From Dipteris shenzhenensis (Eukaryota > Polypodiophyta > Polypodiopsida > Gleicheniales): DNA of 64,000 bases. The stretch lies in assembly GCA_047967505.1 (NCBI GenBank), contig CM106541.1; one strand, 5' to 3'. The notes beneath the pieces are model-generated. The model was not told the DNA's origin and did not search any database. It worked only from the letters and a program-made list of their open reading frames with translations. Made by a program: the position numbers and the translations under genes. This document shows positions 1 through 10,246 of this stretch, in pieces. Every line of letters starts with the position of its first letter. Positions within the stretch are counted from its first letter, which is position 1.

Positions 1-1140
1 TAGTTAGGGAAAGTGAAATAAGGGCTAGAAAAGGAAAAGCTATAGTTGAAGAGGGAATGCATGAGGAAATACATAACAAAATTCAAGAGGATAATGCCAA
101 AATGGAGGACATAGATTACGGTGGTTATGGAATTCCATATTCGAAATTCATCAAACTGGAAACTCAAATGCAAAATATAGGAGAAATATAGAAACATAGT
201 TAGGAGCTATTAGAGATACAATGTTGTCTCTAATTGAAGCCATGACCAAGTTATCTAATTCTCAATCGGTAACTCATATGGAAAATTTGTTGACTCGTCC
301 AAGTCCAATTGAGAGATATACATTTCAACTTAGAGAAACATCAAACATACTTAAGGACTTGAAACCACCAATTTTCAATGGGGAAGAAAAAGAATGTAAC
401 AAGGACATGATAAATACGTTCTTGTAAAAATGGCAAGACTTCCATAGACTCTGGAACACCCCTTTTGAAATTCAATTCATGGAAGCTAGCCTTTCTTTAT
501 TAGGAAATAAAGCATATTAATGGTGGATGAGCCTCAAGGAAATCGATAGGATCCCTAGGCATTGGGCTGAATTTGAACAAGTTTTTCTAAAAGAGTTTGA
601 CTTGAAAATGAGCTTGAAAGAGCTTGGGAACCTTGGGATAATTGCAGCATGGGTAAGAACAATTTAGTCCAATATATAACAAACTATAGGGAGGCAGTCC
701 TTAAGCTAAAGGGAATTGATGAATTCCAAAAGATAAGGGGTTTTGTGAGAGGCCTAAAAGATGCCTATAAGGTTGAGATAAGAAGAAATTCTCCCAAAGC
801 CTTTGAGGAAGCTATAAGATATGCCTAGATATATAATGACACCATGGTGAAGTTTAGAGTTCGAACCTCGAAACAAACTGGCCCTTTGTTCCACGGTTCA
901 ATCGATTTCCCAATCTTCAAAGGAAGGGGAAATTCAAGAAGGAGGTTTTACAAGCATCACCAAAGAGACCTCAAACTCAAAGATAGCCTCTCCTTAAAAA
1001 AGGGGATTATGAGAAAGCCAAGCAGGAAAATGTTTGTTTCAAATGTTTAGGAAAGGATCATGCTGCTTGGAACTTCCCTAAAACTAAACAGGTGGGAGCT
1101 AAGATCCCAAATAAAACTCCACAAAAACAAGTACATGTGG
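1..1140 (+). pseudogene. Ty3/gypsy gag remnant
   Basis: Capsid-like gag of a Ty3/gypsy retrotransposon, already open at the left window edge. The reading starts with a charged stretch (RARKGKAIVEEG) and runs through a retrotransposon-gag region with the typical PPIFNGEE, a W-rich segment (WWMSLKE) and FLKEFDL, in several frames broken by stops (for example at 189 and 425). It ends in a zinc knuckle at 1033-1080, CFKCLGKDHAAWNF. This is a CCHC box whose last cysteine is replaced by phenylalanine (TTC for TGC), so it probably could not bind zinc. The protease and reverse-transcriptase remnants of the same element follow. The 1145-1600 stretch between knuckle and protease has no readable domain. 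The family call is confident; the exact limits are not. Confidence 0.75.
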
Positions 1141-1610
1141 TGCAGGTGTTCGTGCTTAATGGTACCAAATAGTACACTGAGGTAGGTTTATCATGAGGAT
1201 AGCACCCACATGTATTGTTTGTCTTTGGCAATGTGGCAGCCCACTTTTGGTCCTCATGATTTAATGAGGATGCATGGAAAAATTATGGGGCAAAGGGGTC
1301 TAAGCATGGTTAGGTGACATGCCTTTGTGCTTTATGAAAGCACATAGCACATTACTTATAGCACAAATTATGTACCTTAATATATGAATTTTAAAAATAT
1401 CAATGTTCTTTAATGAGCTTACAATATTTTAAGAGTTAAAAAGCACATTTTATCATTGCAATAATTTTTTAAGGTTTGAAATAGGTGTTCTATACCACTA
1501 AAAGCAGTAAATGTCTCGAACAATGCTTTTTGTGTCACCTTCCCATGCTAAGACCCAGAGAGTATGTGGTCTGTCTAGCAAAGGGTAGTGATAAAAAGAT
1601 TTAGGGCACT

Positions 1611-1862
1611 ATGATACATGGTGTAGAGGTGGATATTCAAGGCTATCAGGATGCCTTGGGTTTCCAAATTATTCATCTCAATAGGATGGATGTTGTTCTT
1701 GGTCAAGAATGGCTATATAGTTTTGGGAATAGCTTACAAAGGAGTTTGAATAACTCCATTAGTTTTGAAAAAGATGGTAGGCTTGTCCAAATTCAGGGAG
1801 AACATGATATGCCCAACTCTCCACTTATTTGTTCAATGGAATTGGAATGGCTGTTATGCTAA
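1611..1862 (+). pseudogene. Ty3/gypsy aspartic protease C-terminal part
   Basis: This short reading frame matches the end of a gypsy retropepsin and the linker to reverse transcriptase. It has an IIHLNRMDVVLGQEWL segment (the conserved 'DVVLGxxWL' strand) followed by a tail with SFEKDGRLVQIQGEH. The active-site DTGA/DSGA part upstream is not recognisable. A second copy of its 3' half lies 364 bp downstream because of a tandem duplication, so the original open reading frame is broken. Confidence 0.7.
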
Positions 1863-2446
1863 CAAGAATGCGAGGTATATCTTTGTGAACTTACTTTTAT
1901 TGGTGATATTATGTCTTCTACATTGGAAAGAAGTAATCTTGTTTTTTATAATGCTAAAAGTATAAATCTTCTTTTAATGATTTTATGGTTAAATTTAAAG
2001 AAGTTTTTCTGTCTGATTTGCTTGATGGTTTACCTCCTGAGAGAGTAGATCATAAAATAGACTTAATTCTTGAATCTATAGTTTTATGGCATAGCTTACA
2101 AAGGAGTTTGAATAACTCCATTAGTTTTGAAAAAGATGGTAGGGTTGTCCAAATTTAGGGAAAACATTATATGCCCAACTCTCCACTTATTTGTTCAATG
2201 GAATTGGAATAACTATTATGCCAACAAGAATGCGAGGTATATCTTTGTGAACTTACTTTTATTGGTGATATTATGTCTTCTACATTGGAAAGAAGTAATC
2301 TTGTTTTTTATAATGCTAAAAGTATAAATCTTTTTTTAATGATTTTATGGTTAAATTTAAAGATGTTTTTTCGTCTAATTGGCTTGATGGTTTACCTCTT
2401 GAGAGAGAAGTAGATCATAAAATAGACTTAATTCCTGCATCTACCC
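1719..2446 (+). repeat. 364-bp tandem duplication inside the gypsy element
   Basis: The segment starting AGCTTACAAAGGAGTTTG at 1731 recurs at 2095, an offset of 364 bp, and both copies remain very similar to their ends (VDHKIDLI-coding sequence near 2045 and 2410). Only the second copy continues into reverse transcriptase, so the first copy is the extra one. It duplicates the protease tail and linker and must have occurred in this copy or a close ancestor. Confidence 0.85.
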
Positions 2447-2849
2447 CTATTTGCAAACCTCGATATAGGCTTACTAGTCAAATGGAGGAACTCGAGTTCA
2501 ATAGATAATAAACTGAATACCTTAGGAAGGGCTAAATTCAATCGAGTAGCTCACCTTAGCTTGCACCAATTTTATGGTAAAGAAAAAGGATGGTGCTATG
2601 CATTTATGCATAGGTTATTGAGCATTAAATAAAATCACTATAAAAAATAAGTATCCTATGCCTCACATTGATGAGCTCTTTGACCAATTGCAAGGGGAAA
2701 AATATTTTACTGAGATTTACTTAAGTTCAAGATATCACCAAGTACGAATTAGAGAAGAGGATGTCCCTAAGACATCATTCCGTATTAGGTATGGGCATTA
2801 TCAGTTTAAAGTAATGCCATTTGGTTTAAAAAATGCTCTGGCAACTTTC
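2447..2849 (+). pseudogene. Ty3/gypsy reverse transcriptase, N-terminal half
   Basis: This is the fingers and palm start of a gypsy reverse transcriptase. It has a KPRYRL-like entry, then [23 protein letters not shown], and [15 protein letters not shown] (the first catalytic aspartate of the usual 'KIDLRSGYHQ' is here a tyrosine). The reading then runs through [20 protein letters not shown] to ATFM, where the CACTA element starts. It resumes at 16171 with the YLDD-equivalent box, so the two halves were one gene before the insertion. Stops at 2505 and 2535 show it was decayed. Confidence 0.9.
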
Positions 2850-2852
2850 ATG

Positions 2853-2880
2853 CACAACAAGACAAAGCACCTATAGATGC
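2853..2880 (+). repeat. CACTA copy 1 left terminal inverted repeat
   Basis: This terminus starts CACAACAAGACAAAGCACC and runs into CTATAGATGC. The same sequence opens copy 2 at 24792 and, inverted, closes copy 3 at 44692. The matching right end of this copy is at 16140-16167 and lacks AGA in the middle. Confidence 0.92.
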
Positions 2881-3175
2881 ACACACAGATGCATTTTTAT
2901 AACAAAAAAAAACTTACGGGTGCATCTATTTGCACGTCTGTAGACTCGCATCTAAAGGCACATCTATATAATAGACAGATGCACCTATAGAAGCGTCTCT
3001 AGACTCGTAAATAGACGCTCTACTAGAGATTTTTAAAAAAATAGAGAGATGTGTATATAGACACGTTTATAGATGTGTCTATAGATGCGCAAATAGATGC
3101 CCTCTTAAACAGAGAGACACGTACATAGATGCATTTATAGATGCTCTGATAGACGCTCTACAGAATATTTTTTGT
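2872..3175 (+). repeat. Left subterminal repeat array of CACTA copy 1
   Basis: This is a dense, degenerate array of a roughly 8-12 base motif of the form (T)CTATAGA(T/C)GC and its inverse. The positions most often variable are CG versus TG or CA. Subterminal repeats of this kind bind TnpA in En/Spm. Here they lie directly inside the TIR and beside the 3' end of the TnpA-like gene. Confidence 0.85.
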
Positions 3176-3589
3176 TAATAAAAGTAGAATTTTGTGTGCT
3201 TGAACAGAATATTGTGTATGTTGTGTAAGATATGTGGTTACAAGAATCCCATTTCCACATTGTGCAATTCATTTCTTACAACCAACCACATTTTAATTAG
3301 CACTCTTGCAAGCACGTCGATAGCCGACAATTACAATTTCGAATAAAACATTACAACTCCAAAACGTTTAGTTCACAAGGCATTAATTGACATAACATTG
3401 CACAAGAAAAAGCCAAAAAAATAAAAAGAGTATATATTAATTCATAGCTCAAAAAGTGCTTATATGTACATATATCACAAAGCCAAGCCATGTCCTGTGG
3501 CTTCAAGTACAAAAAAAAAGAGCAGTGTATATACAAGAGAGGCACGAAGCCAAGCCAGTGGCTTTAAGTACAAAAAAGAGTAGCTAGCA

Positions 3590-4490
3590 CTACTTCTACA
3601 ACTAATCTAAGTTCTCCGCATCCTCGCTCCCTTCTTCACCCCCTTCTACACCTCTTTCTTCCTCATCTTCTTCCTCATCTTCTGCAGGGCCCTGTAAACA
3701 AGGAACAACAGGTATTAATGTATGAAAAATCAAATCTTTACTTACAATATTGACATTATTTAATTAGTTTCAAATACCTAGGGGGTTGCTCTAGTAGCCC
3801 GGATATACTGCTCCTCAGTAATCAACCCATCATATAGAAGTACCTCCATGTATCTCCTCTGTGATGGTGGTGGTGGTAGGCTGTCTCGAGAGGAGTTGTG
3901 TACCTACCAACGATATCAAGCTGCAAGATGACACAATTTGCGGAGGGGTTAGTACAAAGAAACAACCTCCTAATAAACTACATAAACAATATAATTTGAG
4001 TTTGATACTTACAAATTGGGCCTCCCATGATTCAACACTCCTTGCTCCAAAATGCACGCTTCCATATTGCTCCATTTGGATTCTTCGTGCCTCCATGTGC
4101 TGCAGACTAGGGTCCACCCTCACTGCCTTCATTGCTTTCTTGCACTTACGCTTTTGAGTGGTGTGGGGTGGGCCCCTTGGTGGTTGACCTCCTTGGAGCC
4201 TGGCAATCTCCGCTAGTGCCTGCCTCTTAAGTAAAGATCTTTTATTGCTAAGTATTGTAACAATCTTTGACTTGGCCCATTTATTTGTGAACTGAACATT
4301 GGGAGGATTGGGATACTTAGAGCGAATAGCAACGAGGGACTACGCTGATCACTCATAGCTGGAGAACCGAGTCTTGACTACACGAGAGTACGCTGATGCC
4401 TCTACGAGGCAGAAGGGCCTTCTGATGGCATGGGGGAAGGGGCTCAGCTCTGTAGCCGACTAGGCTGTCTCGACTCCATTGGGTTAATCT
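3590..4490 (-). pseudogene. TnpA/PTTA-like CACTA accessory protein, internally deleted
   Basis: On the minus strand the readable exons include a PNVQFTNKWAKSKIVTIL-like segment (4230-4320), an exon with MEARRIQMEQYGSVHFGARS then WEAQF before a GTAAGT donor (about 4010-4100), and an acidic C-terminal tail of Asp/Glu/Gly (3600-3690). It matches the better preserved plus-strand copy at 42722-44071. Against that copy about 315 bp is missing near 4322, including the segment carrying GGILMDAPGKDIMAFMHS. The layout resembles plant transposase proteins of the Ptta/En/Spm (PF03004) type, which act as subterminal-repeat binding partners of Tnp2; that assignment is by resemblance, not search. Introns read through in the same frame, so simple ORFs overstate the coding length. 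Confidence 0.6.
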
Positions 4491-4682
4491 CAACTAGTGC
4501 AGGGTTGGGGTGGTTTCTATAGTGCCAACTCTTGGGGGGTGTTTAGAGTACCCGTCATGTAGCCGTATAACTCCCCAGGACTAAGAGGGTGCCCCAAAAG
4601 GTTATATAACTCCCGAAAGATGGTCCCCCGAAGATTAGGTGAGGTTGAAGAGCTTCCTAGCCACATGATGAATTGAAGAAAA

Positions 4683-5310
4683 GAAAAAAAGAAGATTATT
4701 GATGAACTGAAAAAAAGAAGAAAAAAGAGAGAGAAAGTGGGGATAAAAGAGAGAAAAAGAGAGAATGAAAGAGAGGAGAAAAGAGAGGAAAATAGAGAAA
4801 AAGAGAGGAGAAAAAAAGAGAGAAAAAGAGAGGAGATAAGAGAGGAAAATTACCATGAAAAGAGAAGGAAAATGAGAGAAGGAAAAAGAGAGAAAGGTGA
4901 GGATAAAAGAGAGAAAAAGGGAGAAAGAAAGAGAGGAGAAAGGAGAGGAAAAGAGAGGAAAAAAAGAGAGAAAAGGAGAGGAGATAAGAGAGGAAAATTA
5001 CCACAAAAAGAGAAGGAAAGAGAGGATAAAAGAGAGAAGGAAAAAGAGAGAAAAAGAGAGAAGGAAAGAGAGGAGAAAAGAGAGGAGGGAAAGAGAGAAA
5101 AAGAGAGAAGGAAAGAGATGAGAAAAGAGACGAAAAGAGAAGGAAAGAGAGGAGATAAGAAAGAAAAAGAGAGACGAAAAGAGAAGGGGAAGGGGAAGGG
5201 GAAGGGAAGAAAGGGGAATCACTTTTTTCATTCATGCAATCATTTATTTCCATCATTCAATATGCAATCCTTTTCTTGGAAGTGGAAGGAGAAGGGGAAG
5301 GGAAGGAAAA
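4683..5310 (+). repeat. Purine (GA)-rich low-complexity tract
   Basis: About 600 bp of degenerate GAGA/GAAAA repeats inside CACTA copy 1, with sub-blocks of roughly 150 bp recurring (GATAAGAGAGGAAAATTACCA at about 4834 and 4982). The long open frames on both strands here are low-complexity Lys/Glu/Arg or Ser/Phe/Leu translations and are not genes. Confidence 0.9.
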
Positions 5311-5329
5311 CGAAGAAATCTAAGACTAT

Positions 5330-5990
5330 CGGAACACATCTATATCCACGTCTAACAGTGCATCTATAGGCACGGCTATCTGTTTCCAAATACAGATGTG
5401 TCTATAGATGCACTGTTAGATGCATCTATAGACACGCTCCGACAAACACTTTTTTTAGAACCTAAAAAGGACATGCGCCCGACATAAAAAACAACACTAG
5501 TACCAAAAACATTCGTTCCTTGCATACGACGAAGGACGAATCCAAAGAGAGCAACTTTCAAAGAAGATCAACCATCAAGAGACTTACCTTGGATAGAGAT
5601 ATGGAAGCTTTTTGTCCTTCAAAGCTGCTTCTCTTTCTTCTCTTCTTTCTTCACCCTCTGCTTCTCTTTTTTCTCTTCCTTGTTCACCCTCTTCTCTTGT
5701 GTGCTTGGGGATGATTGTGTAAGCTTGGAGATGAGTGTGGGTGCTTAGAGATAAGTGTGGGTGCCCGAAGTTGTGTCTGTGAATAGCAAAGCAACCCGCA
5801 CAACATTATAAGTATGTGAAGAAAAGCAAGCGTGCTAAAAGTAGGTTTGAAAATCAGCTCGCAGTCTATGCATCTAAAAGCATGTCTAAAAGTGTGTCTA
5901 TATGTGCATCTAAATTTGCATCTATCAGCGAGTCTACTGTACATTTTAGACGTGCACCACAATACAGACGCGCTTTTAGATGCACCACAT
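5330..5990 (+). repeat. Internal ATAGATG-type repeat blocks upstream of tnp2
   Basis: Two further blocks of the subterminal motif occur at 5330-5450 and 5865-5990, the second ending just before the first tnp2 exon. The block at 5398-5436 includes an inverted pair, GTGTCTATAGATGC facing GCATCTATAGACAC. This places the same putative transposase-binding motif in the tnp2 promoter region as well as at the termini. The stretch between the blocks (5450-5865) shows only T/C-rich sequence and no recognisable gene. Confidence 0.7.
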
Positions 5991-6048
5991 AGTTTTTAAC
6001 ATTTACAACTCATGCAAGTGCAAACTCTTTGGGTTGTTTATTTGTAGG

Positions 6049-6588
6049 ATGTCTTCTTCTTCAACAAGTAGCTGCAGTGAGGATGAATCCGTCTGTATCC
6101 ACCATCACAAAATATGGTTGGAGCAAAAAATCAAATGTATGTGTGATCAATGTCAAGGAAACATGTATCGTGCATGCAAAATTACATTCAATCATGTCTC
6201 AAAGTATGGAGAATGGGATGCGACCATAAATATGGTAAGTGTTAAAGAGTTAAGGTTGATTGAGATACTTATGGGTGTTCATGTGTTTGAGTCATGATCC
6301 CATTTTAATTTGATACAGGATGCAGTGCCACTCCCGCATATGTTGCCCTATGCTCATCATGAGGAGGCGAAGTGTCGGAAATATGAGGTGGGATCTTCAG
6401 GAGCGACCATTACGGATGTATGGAGTGATGGTGATAGTAGCCCTCCGCCATTACCTCATGAGGCCATGGAGGAGGAGGTGTTTGATTATATGGTATAGGA
6501 TTCATATGTCCATCAATCTGAAGTGAGGGATGATACCATGGAGCAGGACGATCTTTTTACTGCACCATCGACTCCACTGTTTGAGGGG
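6049..6588 (+). pseudogene. tnp2 N-terminal exons (transposase-associated domain)
   Basis: These are the first exons of the CACTA transposase. The start ATG at 6049 follows a TTTGTAG acceptor. Exon 1 (6049-6234, 62 codons) encodes a Ser-rich start and a cysteine/histidine segment CMCDQCQGN followed by HVSKYGEWD, typical of the transposase-associated domain. It ends at ATG|GTAAGT. Exon 2 starts at 6319 after GATACAG and keeps the frame (DAVPLPHMLPYAHHEE). It carries a TAG stop at 6496 but reads on to a GTACAC donor at about 6588. The intervening intron is 84 bp. The exon structure is visible but the gene is no longer open. Confidence 0.72.
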
Positions 6589-6753
6589 TACACTTTCTCT
6601 ATTCTACGTGCCTCCCTTGATTTACTAAACTTGCAGACCATCTAGAGCAATGCAAGTTTGAATGCATTACTCAAGTAAACTTTAAAGTCTATTTTGCAAA
6701 CATGGTGAATTATGCTAGTGGGTCAATTACTCGAACGTTTTTCCTCATTCATG

Positions 6754-7541
6754 GTCTTCACGTGCAGGCTATTGTGTAAAATGCTTCCAAGGGAGAATAA
6801 ATTACCGACCTCAAGAGATATGGCAAGGCAACATGTGACCTCTCTTGGAGGATTAGATTACAAGCACATCCATGCATGCATCAACGATTGTATTCTATTT
6901 TGTGGACCACATAAGGATGCGAGAGAGTGTCCTACTTGTGGAGAGGCAAGATATAGAGCAGACCTCAAAACTTTGGATGTGCTTCGTAAGGTTTTGTGAC
7001 ATTTTCCCATAATCCCTCGCATCCAACATATGTTCAAGTGCAAATCCATTGCATAGCTCATGTCATGGAATTCCTCCCATTGATCCCAATGGCAAGTGTA
7101 GAACTCCCTTAGACACTCCTGTGTGGAAACATATTGAAGACACATGGCCAAGCTTCAAGGAAGAACCTAGGAGCTTGAGACTTGGATTGGGTATGGATGG
7201 TGTGAACCCATTTGGTCTCAAAAGCACCTCTTATCATGTATGGCTAGTGATATTGGTGAATTATAATCTTCCACCCTCTATGGCTATTAAGAAAGGACAT
7301 GTCCACGGAAACATAAAGTCAAAAATCTTGATGTTTATTTGGAGACTTTTATTGACGAGCTAGAGATACTTTGGAGAGGTATCGAGGTGCATGATGTGAG
7401 CAGGCCTCCCTCATCATGAGACTTCAGCTGCAAAGCAGTCTTGATGTGGATGATGCATGACTTCCCAGGCTATGGCGAGTGTTTAGGTAAGCATTGCACT
7501 TTTAGTTATGAGTACGCAACCAATGTGGCACCCTAAACCCA
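6754..7541 (+). pseudogene. tnp2 transposase core, 5' part
   Basis: This is the Tnp2 core before the copia insertion. It reads HIHACINDCILF, a zinc-type CPTCGEARY, FPIIPRIQHMF, then after a frameshift near 7045 LRLGLGMDGVNPFG, VILVNYNLPPSM and the segment around DFPGYGE (about 7465-7485). These are the signature blocks of plant Tnp2 transposases, in order. Stops at 6997 and in the 7050-7100 stretch, plus the frame change, make it inactive. The coding sequence resumes at 13174 after the copia element. CACTA copy 3 preserves the uninterrupted version of the junction. Confidence 0.88.
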
Positions 7542-7546
7542 CCTTC

Positions 7547-7803
7547 TGACAAAATATGAAGAGGGGAGAGGAGAAGAGTGGAGATGAGGAGAGAGGGCAC
7601 AGCTAGAGAGCACACCACAAATGACTAATTGTATACTAGATTTAGTTGAAAAAATAGAATATATACAGACCCTTTTAGGGTTAGGGTTAGGGGATCTAAT
7701 TCTTTCCTTTATAACACTCTATAAGGTTAGTGCTATGCACATATGATCACGTGATGGTGCTATGCACACATGATCACATGATGTTAAGCGTGAACTCTCA
7801 ACA
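7547..7803 (-). repeat. 3' LTR of copia 1
   Basis: In element orientation it runs TGTTGAGAGTTC to ATTTTGTCA (TG...CA), 257 bp. It contains two telomere-like TTAGGG units and inverted GATCACGTGATG-type motifs. It pairs with 12931-13168, which lacks 18 bp around 7727-7745. A third LTR of this family is at 62981-63228. Confidence 0.93.
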
Positions 7804-7815
7804 CCTTCCCTCAAG
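7804..7815 (-). promoter_or_regulatory. Polypurine tract of copia 1
   Basis: On the minus strand CTTGAGGGAAGG sits directly before the 3' LTR start TGTTGAGAG, the expected position for the plus-strand primer. The same CTTGAGGGAAGG recurs some 30 bases further upstream. Confidence 0.7.
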
Positions 7816-8019
7816 ATCAACATCATGAAGTAGGCCTTCCCTCAAGATGATGATTATGGGGAATCAAAGAAGGATTGAGCATTACATTCCATCACACCCC
7901 TTTAATGGGAATGTCCTTTCTCTGCGTCAAACCAAGAGCTAGTCGGTGTTTCTCGAATAGCTCTTTACCGAGTGGTTTGGTAAAGATGTCTGCAACATTC
8001 TCAGCTTCTCTTTGACCCA

Positions 8020-8490
8020 TGACTCACATGAACCCTTGAAGCTCTGATAAACAATTGAATCAATTTTGAAGTAAGTTGCAAGGGCATCCCATGTTTGATG
8101 TTGGGGCGAAGGGTGACGTGAGTTGAACTCCTTGATGAGTGCTCCTTTCAGGGCTCGATCATGCTTAATCTCCATTGCCCGTTGAGACATTTCAATGGAG
8201 TCCTTGTCTTTGCTTGACTTGACCAAGACTATTTCTTTAGACTCAATCTCTGCTTGAAGTGCACGTACATCTTCGTCTTCCAATCCTAGCAGACAATCCT
8301 AGCAGACACCTCATATATGTTATTGTGGGATTTCGACCCTCAAGATCACCCTGCTTCACCAATGTCAAAATCCTAATCCATTGTTCGTAGATGTCATCAT
8401 CGTATGTGACCATGTGTGTGTCCTTGGTAGCAAAGTTTGCGCCCATCGATACGCTTGCAACTCCTACAAAATTCTATATAAAAAATCACA
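8020..8490 (-). pseudogene. Foreign coding fragment inserted in copia 1 RNase H tail
   Basis: The copia tail should run directly from the RNase H end (RERVLLGDITL, about 8494) to the conserved ADIFTKPL motif. Here that motif appears only at about 7980-8015 (ENVADIFTKPLGKELFEKH). The ~470 bp between does not look like copia. On the minus strand it reads as a hydrophilic, helix-prone protein (EDEDVRALQAEIESKEI, then ALKGALIKEFNSRHPS and TWDALATYFKIDSIVYQSF). I do not recognise the parent gene. It may be a captured host-gene fragment or an older insertion. A small duplication (TGTCTGCTAGGAT twice, about 8285-8312) breaks its frame. Confidence 0.55.
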
Positions 8491-8493
8491 ATG

Positions 8494-9825
8494 TTACAGT
8501 GTGATGTCACCAAGTAATACTCTTTCTCTGATGAAGTGCTCTCTGACATCAATGTGCTTTGTCCTGGAGTGATATACTGGATTTTTGGCCAATGCTTGAG
8601 TCGATTGATTATCACAGTATATTGTTGTTGGCTTTGACTCATCAAAGAAATCTATTTCTGACAATAGTCTTCTGAGCCATATAGCCTCACATGCACCTGT
8701 AATGAGTGCCCTATATTCTGCTTCAGTCGAAGACAAAGAAACAATTGGCTGTTTGTTTGACAACCATGATATAGCACCTTGACCAAGGAAAAATGCATAT
8801 CCCTATGTCGATCTCCTGGTCTCATGATCTCCGACATAGTCACTGTCATAGTATCCATGCAACCGTGGATGACTTCCTCTGTATTCTATACCAAACTGTC
8901 TTGTACCTCTGATGTATCTCAAGACTCTTTTGGCTGCATTCCAGTGAGACTGTTTTGGATTTGCCATAAACTGTGCTAGTGAGCTTACTGCATAACAAAT
9001 ATCTAGCCGTGTGATTGCCAGATATATAAGAGATCCAATAAGCTGCTTGTAATATCTGTCATTGACTGTAGGCTTTTTTGAATCTTTAGTAAGTTTCAAA
9101 CTCTGTTCCATGGGAATGGTTGCAATCTTGCAATTTGCCATATGAAACTTCTTCAGGAGACTGTCAACATACTTGAGCTGACTCATGAATGTGCTATTTG
9201 AATCTCTCCAGAACTCAATTCCAAGACAATAGTGCATAAGTCCAAGAACTTTCATGTCGAACTCTGCAGATAAGTCTTGTTTCAATTTTCTAATGAAGCT
9301 ATCCTTGCTTCCTATCACAATCAGATCATCTACATACAAAAGTGCAATAGTAATGTCTTCCCCTTGAACTTTGTAGTAGAGAGTATGATCTGCATTGGAT
9401 TTCATGTATCCTAGATTAGCAAAATACTTGTCAATTCTGTTGTACCAACTTTTGGGTGCTTGCTTTAAGCCATACAGTCTTTTCTTGAGATGGCAAACCT
9501 TATTCTCCTTTCGTGGTTCAACATAACATGCTGGTTGTTGCATGTAGACTTCCTCATCTAGGTAATCATTGAGAAATGCATTCTTGACATCGAGCTGATA
9601 CACATTCCATTTGTTGAGTGTTGCTAGTGATATCAAGAACCGTATGGAATCCATCTTTGCTACTCGAGCATAAGTCTCATCATAGTCCTGACCATATTGT
9701 TGTGCAAATCCTTTTGCAACTAATTTGGCTTTATATCTCTGAATATTGCCATCTAGATTGTACTTCACTTTGTATACCCATTTATTTGCTATGGCCTTTT
9801 TTCTTGGTGGAAGGTCGCATATTTC
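8494..9825 (-). pseudogene. copia 1 reverse transcriptase and RNase H
   Basis: This is the best preserved retroelement gene in the window, reading from a stop near 9826 down to 8494. The RT has KKAIANKWVYKVKYN at the entry, then YKAKLVAKGFAQ, YQLDVKNAFLN, LYGLKQAPKSWY and the catalytic YVDD box in LLYVDDLIVIG. Further on are KQLIGSLIYL and a linker to RNase H. RNase H has DSDYVGD, SSTEAEYRAL, IYCDNQST and TKHIDVREHFIRE, so its acidic residues are present. The only break over about 440 codons is a TAG at 8803-8805, replacing the usual serine in RRSTSGY. The first residues are in frame with no ATG because gag and integrase have been deleted upstream. Confidence 0.95.
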
Positions 9826-9844
9826 CTAAGTATTATTCTTATAC

Positions 9845-10246
9845 ATAGAGAGCTGCCAACATATCCCATGCTTCTTTTGATGTTTTGATTGTGTTGAGCT
9901 GTCCTAGCATGACATCTTGCACATTCTACTTGATTAGGTGATAGGCATACTTGTTTTTCTTATCCCATTTTGCCTGAGCTCGGGCAATGGCAAGATCTAC
10001 TACTGGTGCGAAAACTGTTCGTGTAGATGTAGATCCCAATGTAGATCGCATTGATGGTGCTGTGACAACAGATGGAGTAGAGCTACTGGTAGCTGGATCG
10101 GCCAATGGTCTAGGTGTAGACCCATCGACATACTCCCATTTGTCATGAAGTACAAGAATGGTCTCCATTCGGCATTTCCATGTACCGTAATTAGCGTTCT
10201 CTAACTTAGCAGATGCCTCCAGATTGAGGTTGCTAGTCGTAGACAT
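9845..10246 (-). pseudogene. copia 1 gag N-terminal remnant
   Basis: ATG at 10246 opens a copia gag of the DUF4219/UBN2 type: LEASAKLENANYGTWKCRMETIL, then KNKYAYHLIK, a TAG at 9926-9928, and in the same frame VMLGQLNTIKTSKEAWDML. It breaks off near 9845 and the next recognisable residues belong to reverse transcriptase. The second half of gag, the zinc knuckle, protease and integrase are therefore deleted. Confidence 0.85.

Noticed and set aside
4635-5369. Long open frames on both strands (up to 210 codons)
   Set aside because: Pure GA/CT low-complexity composition with few possible stops; Lys/Glu/Arg or Ser/Phe/Leu only.
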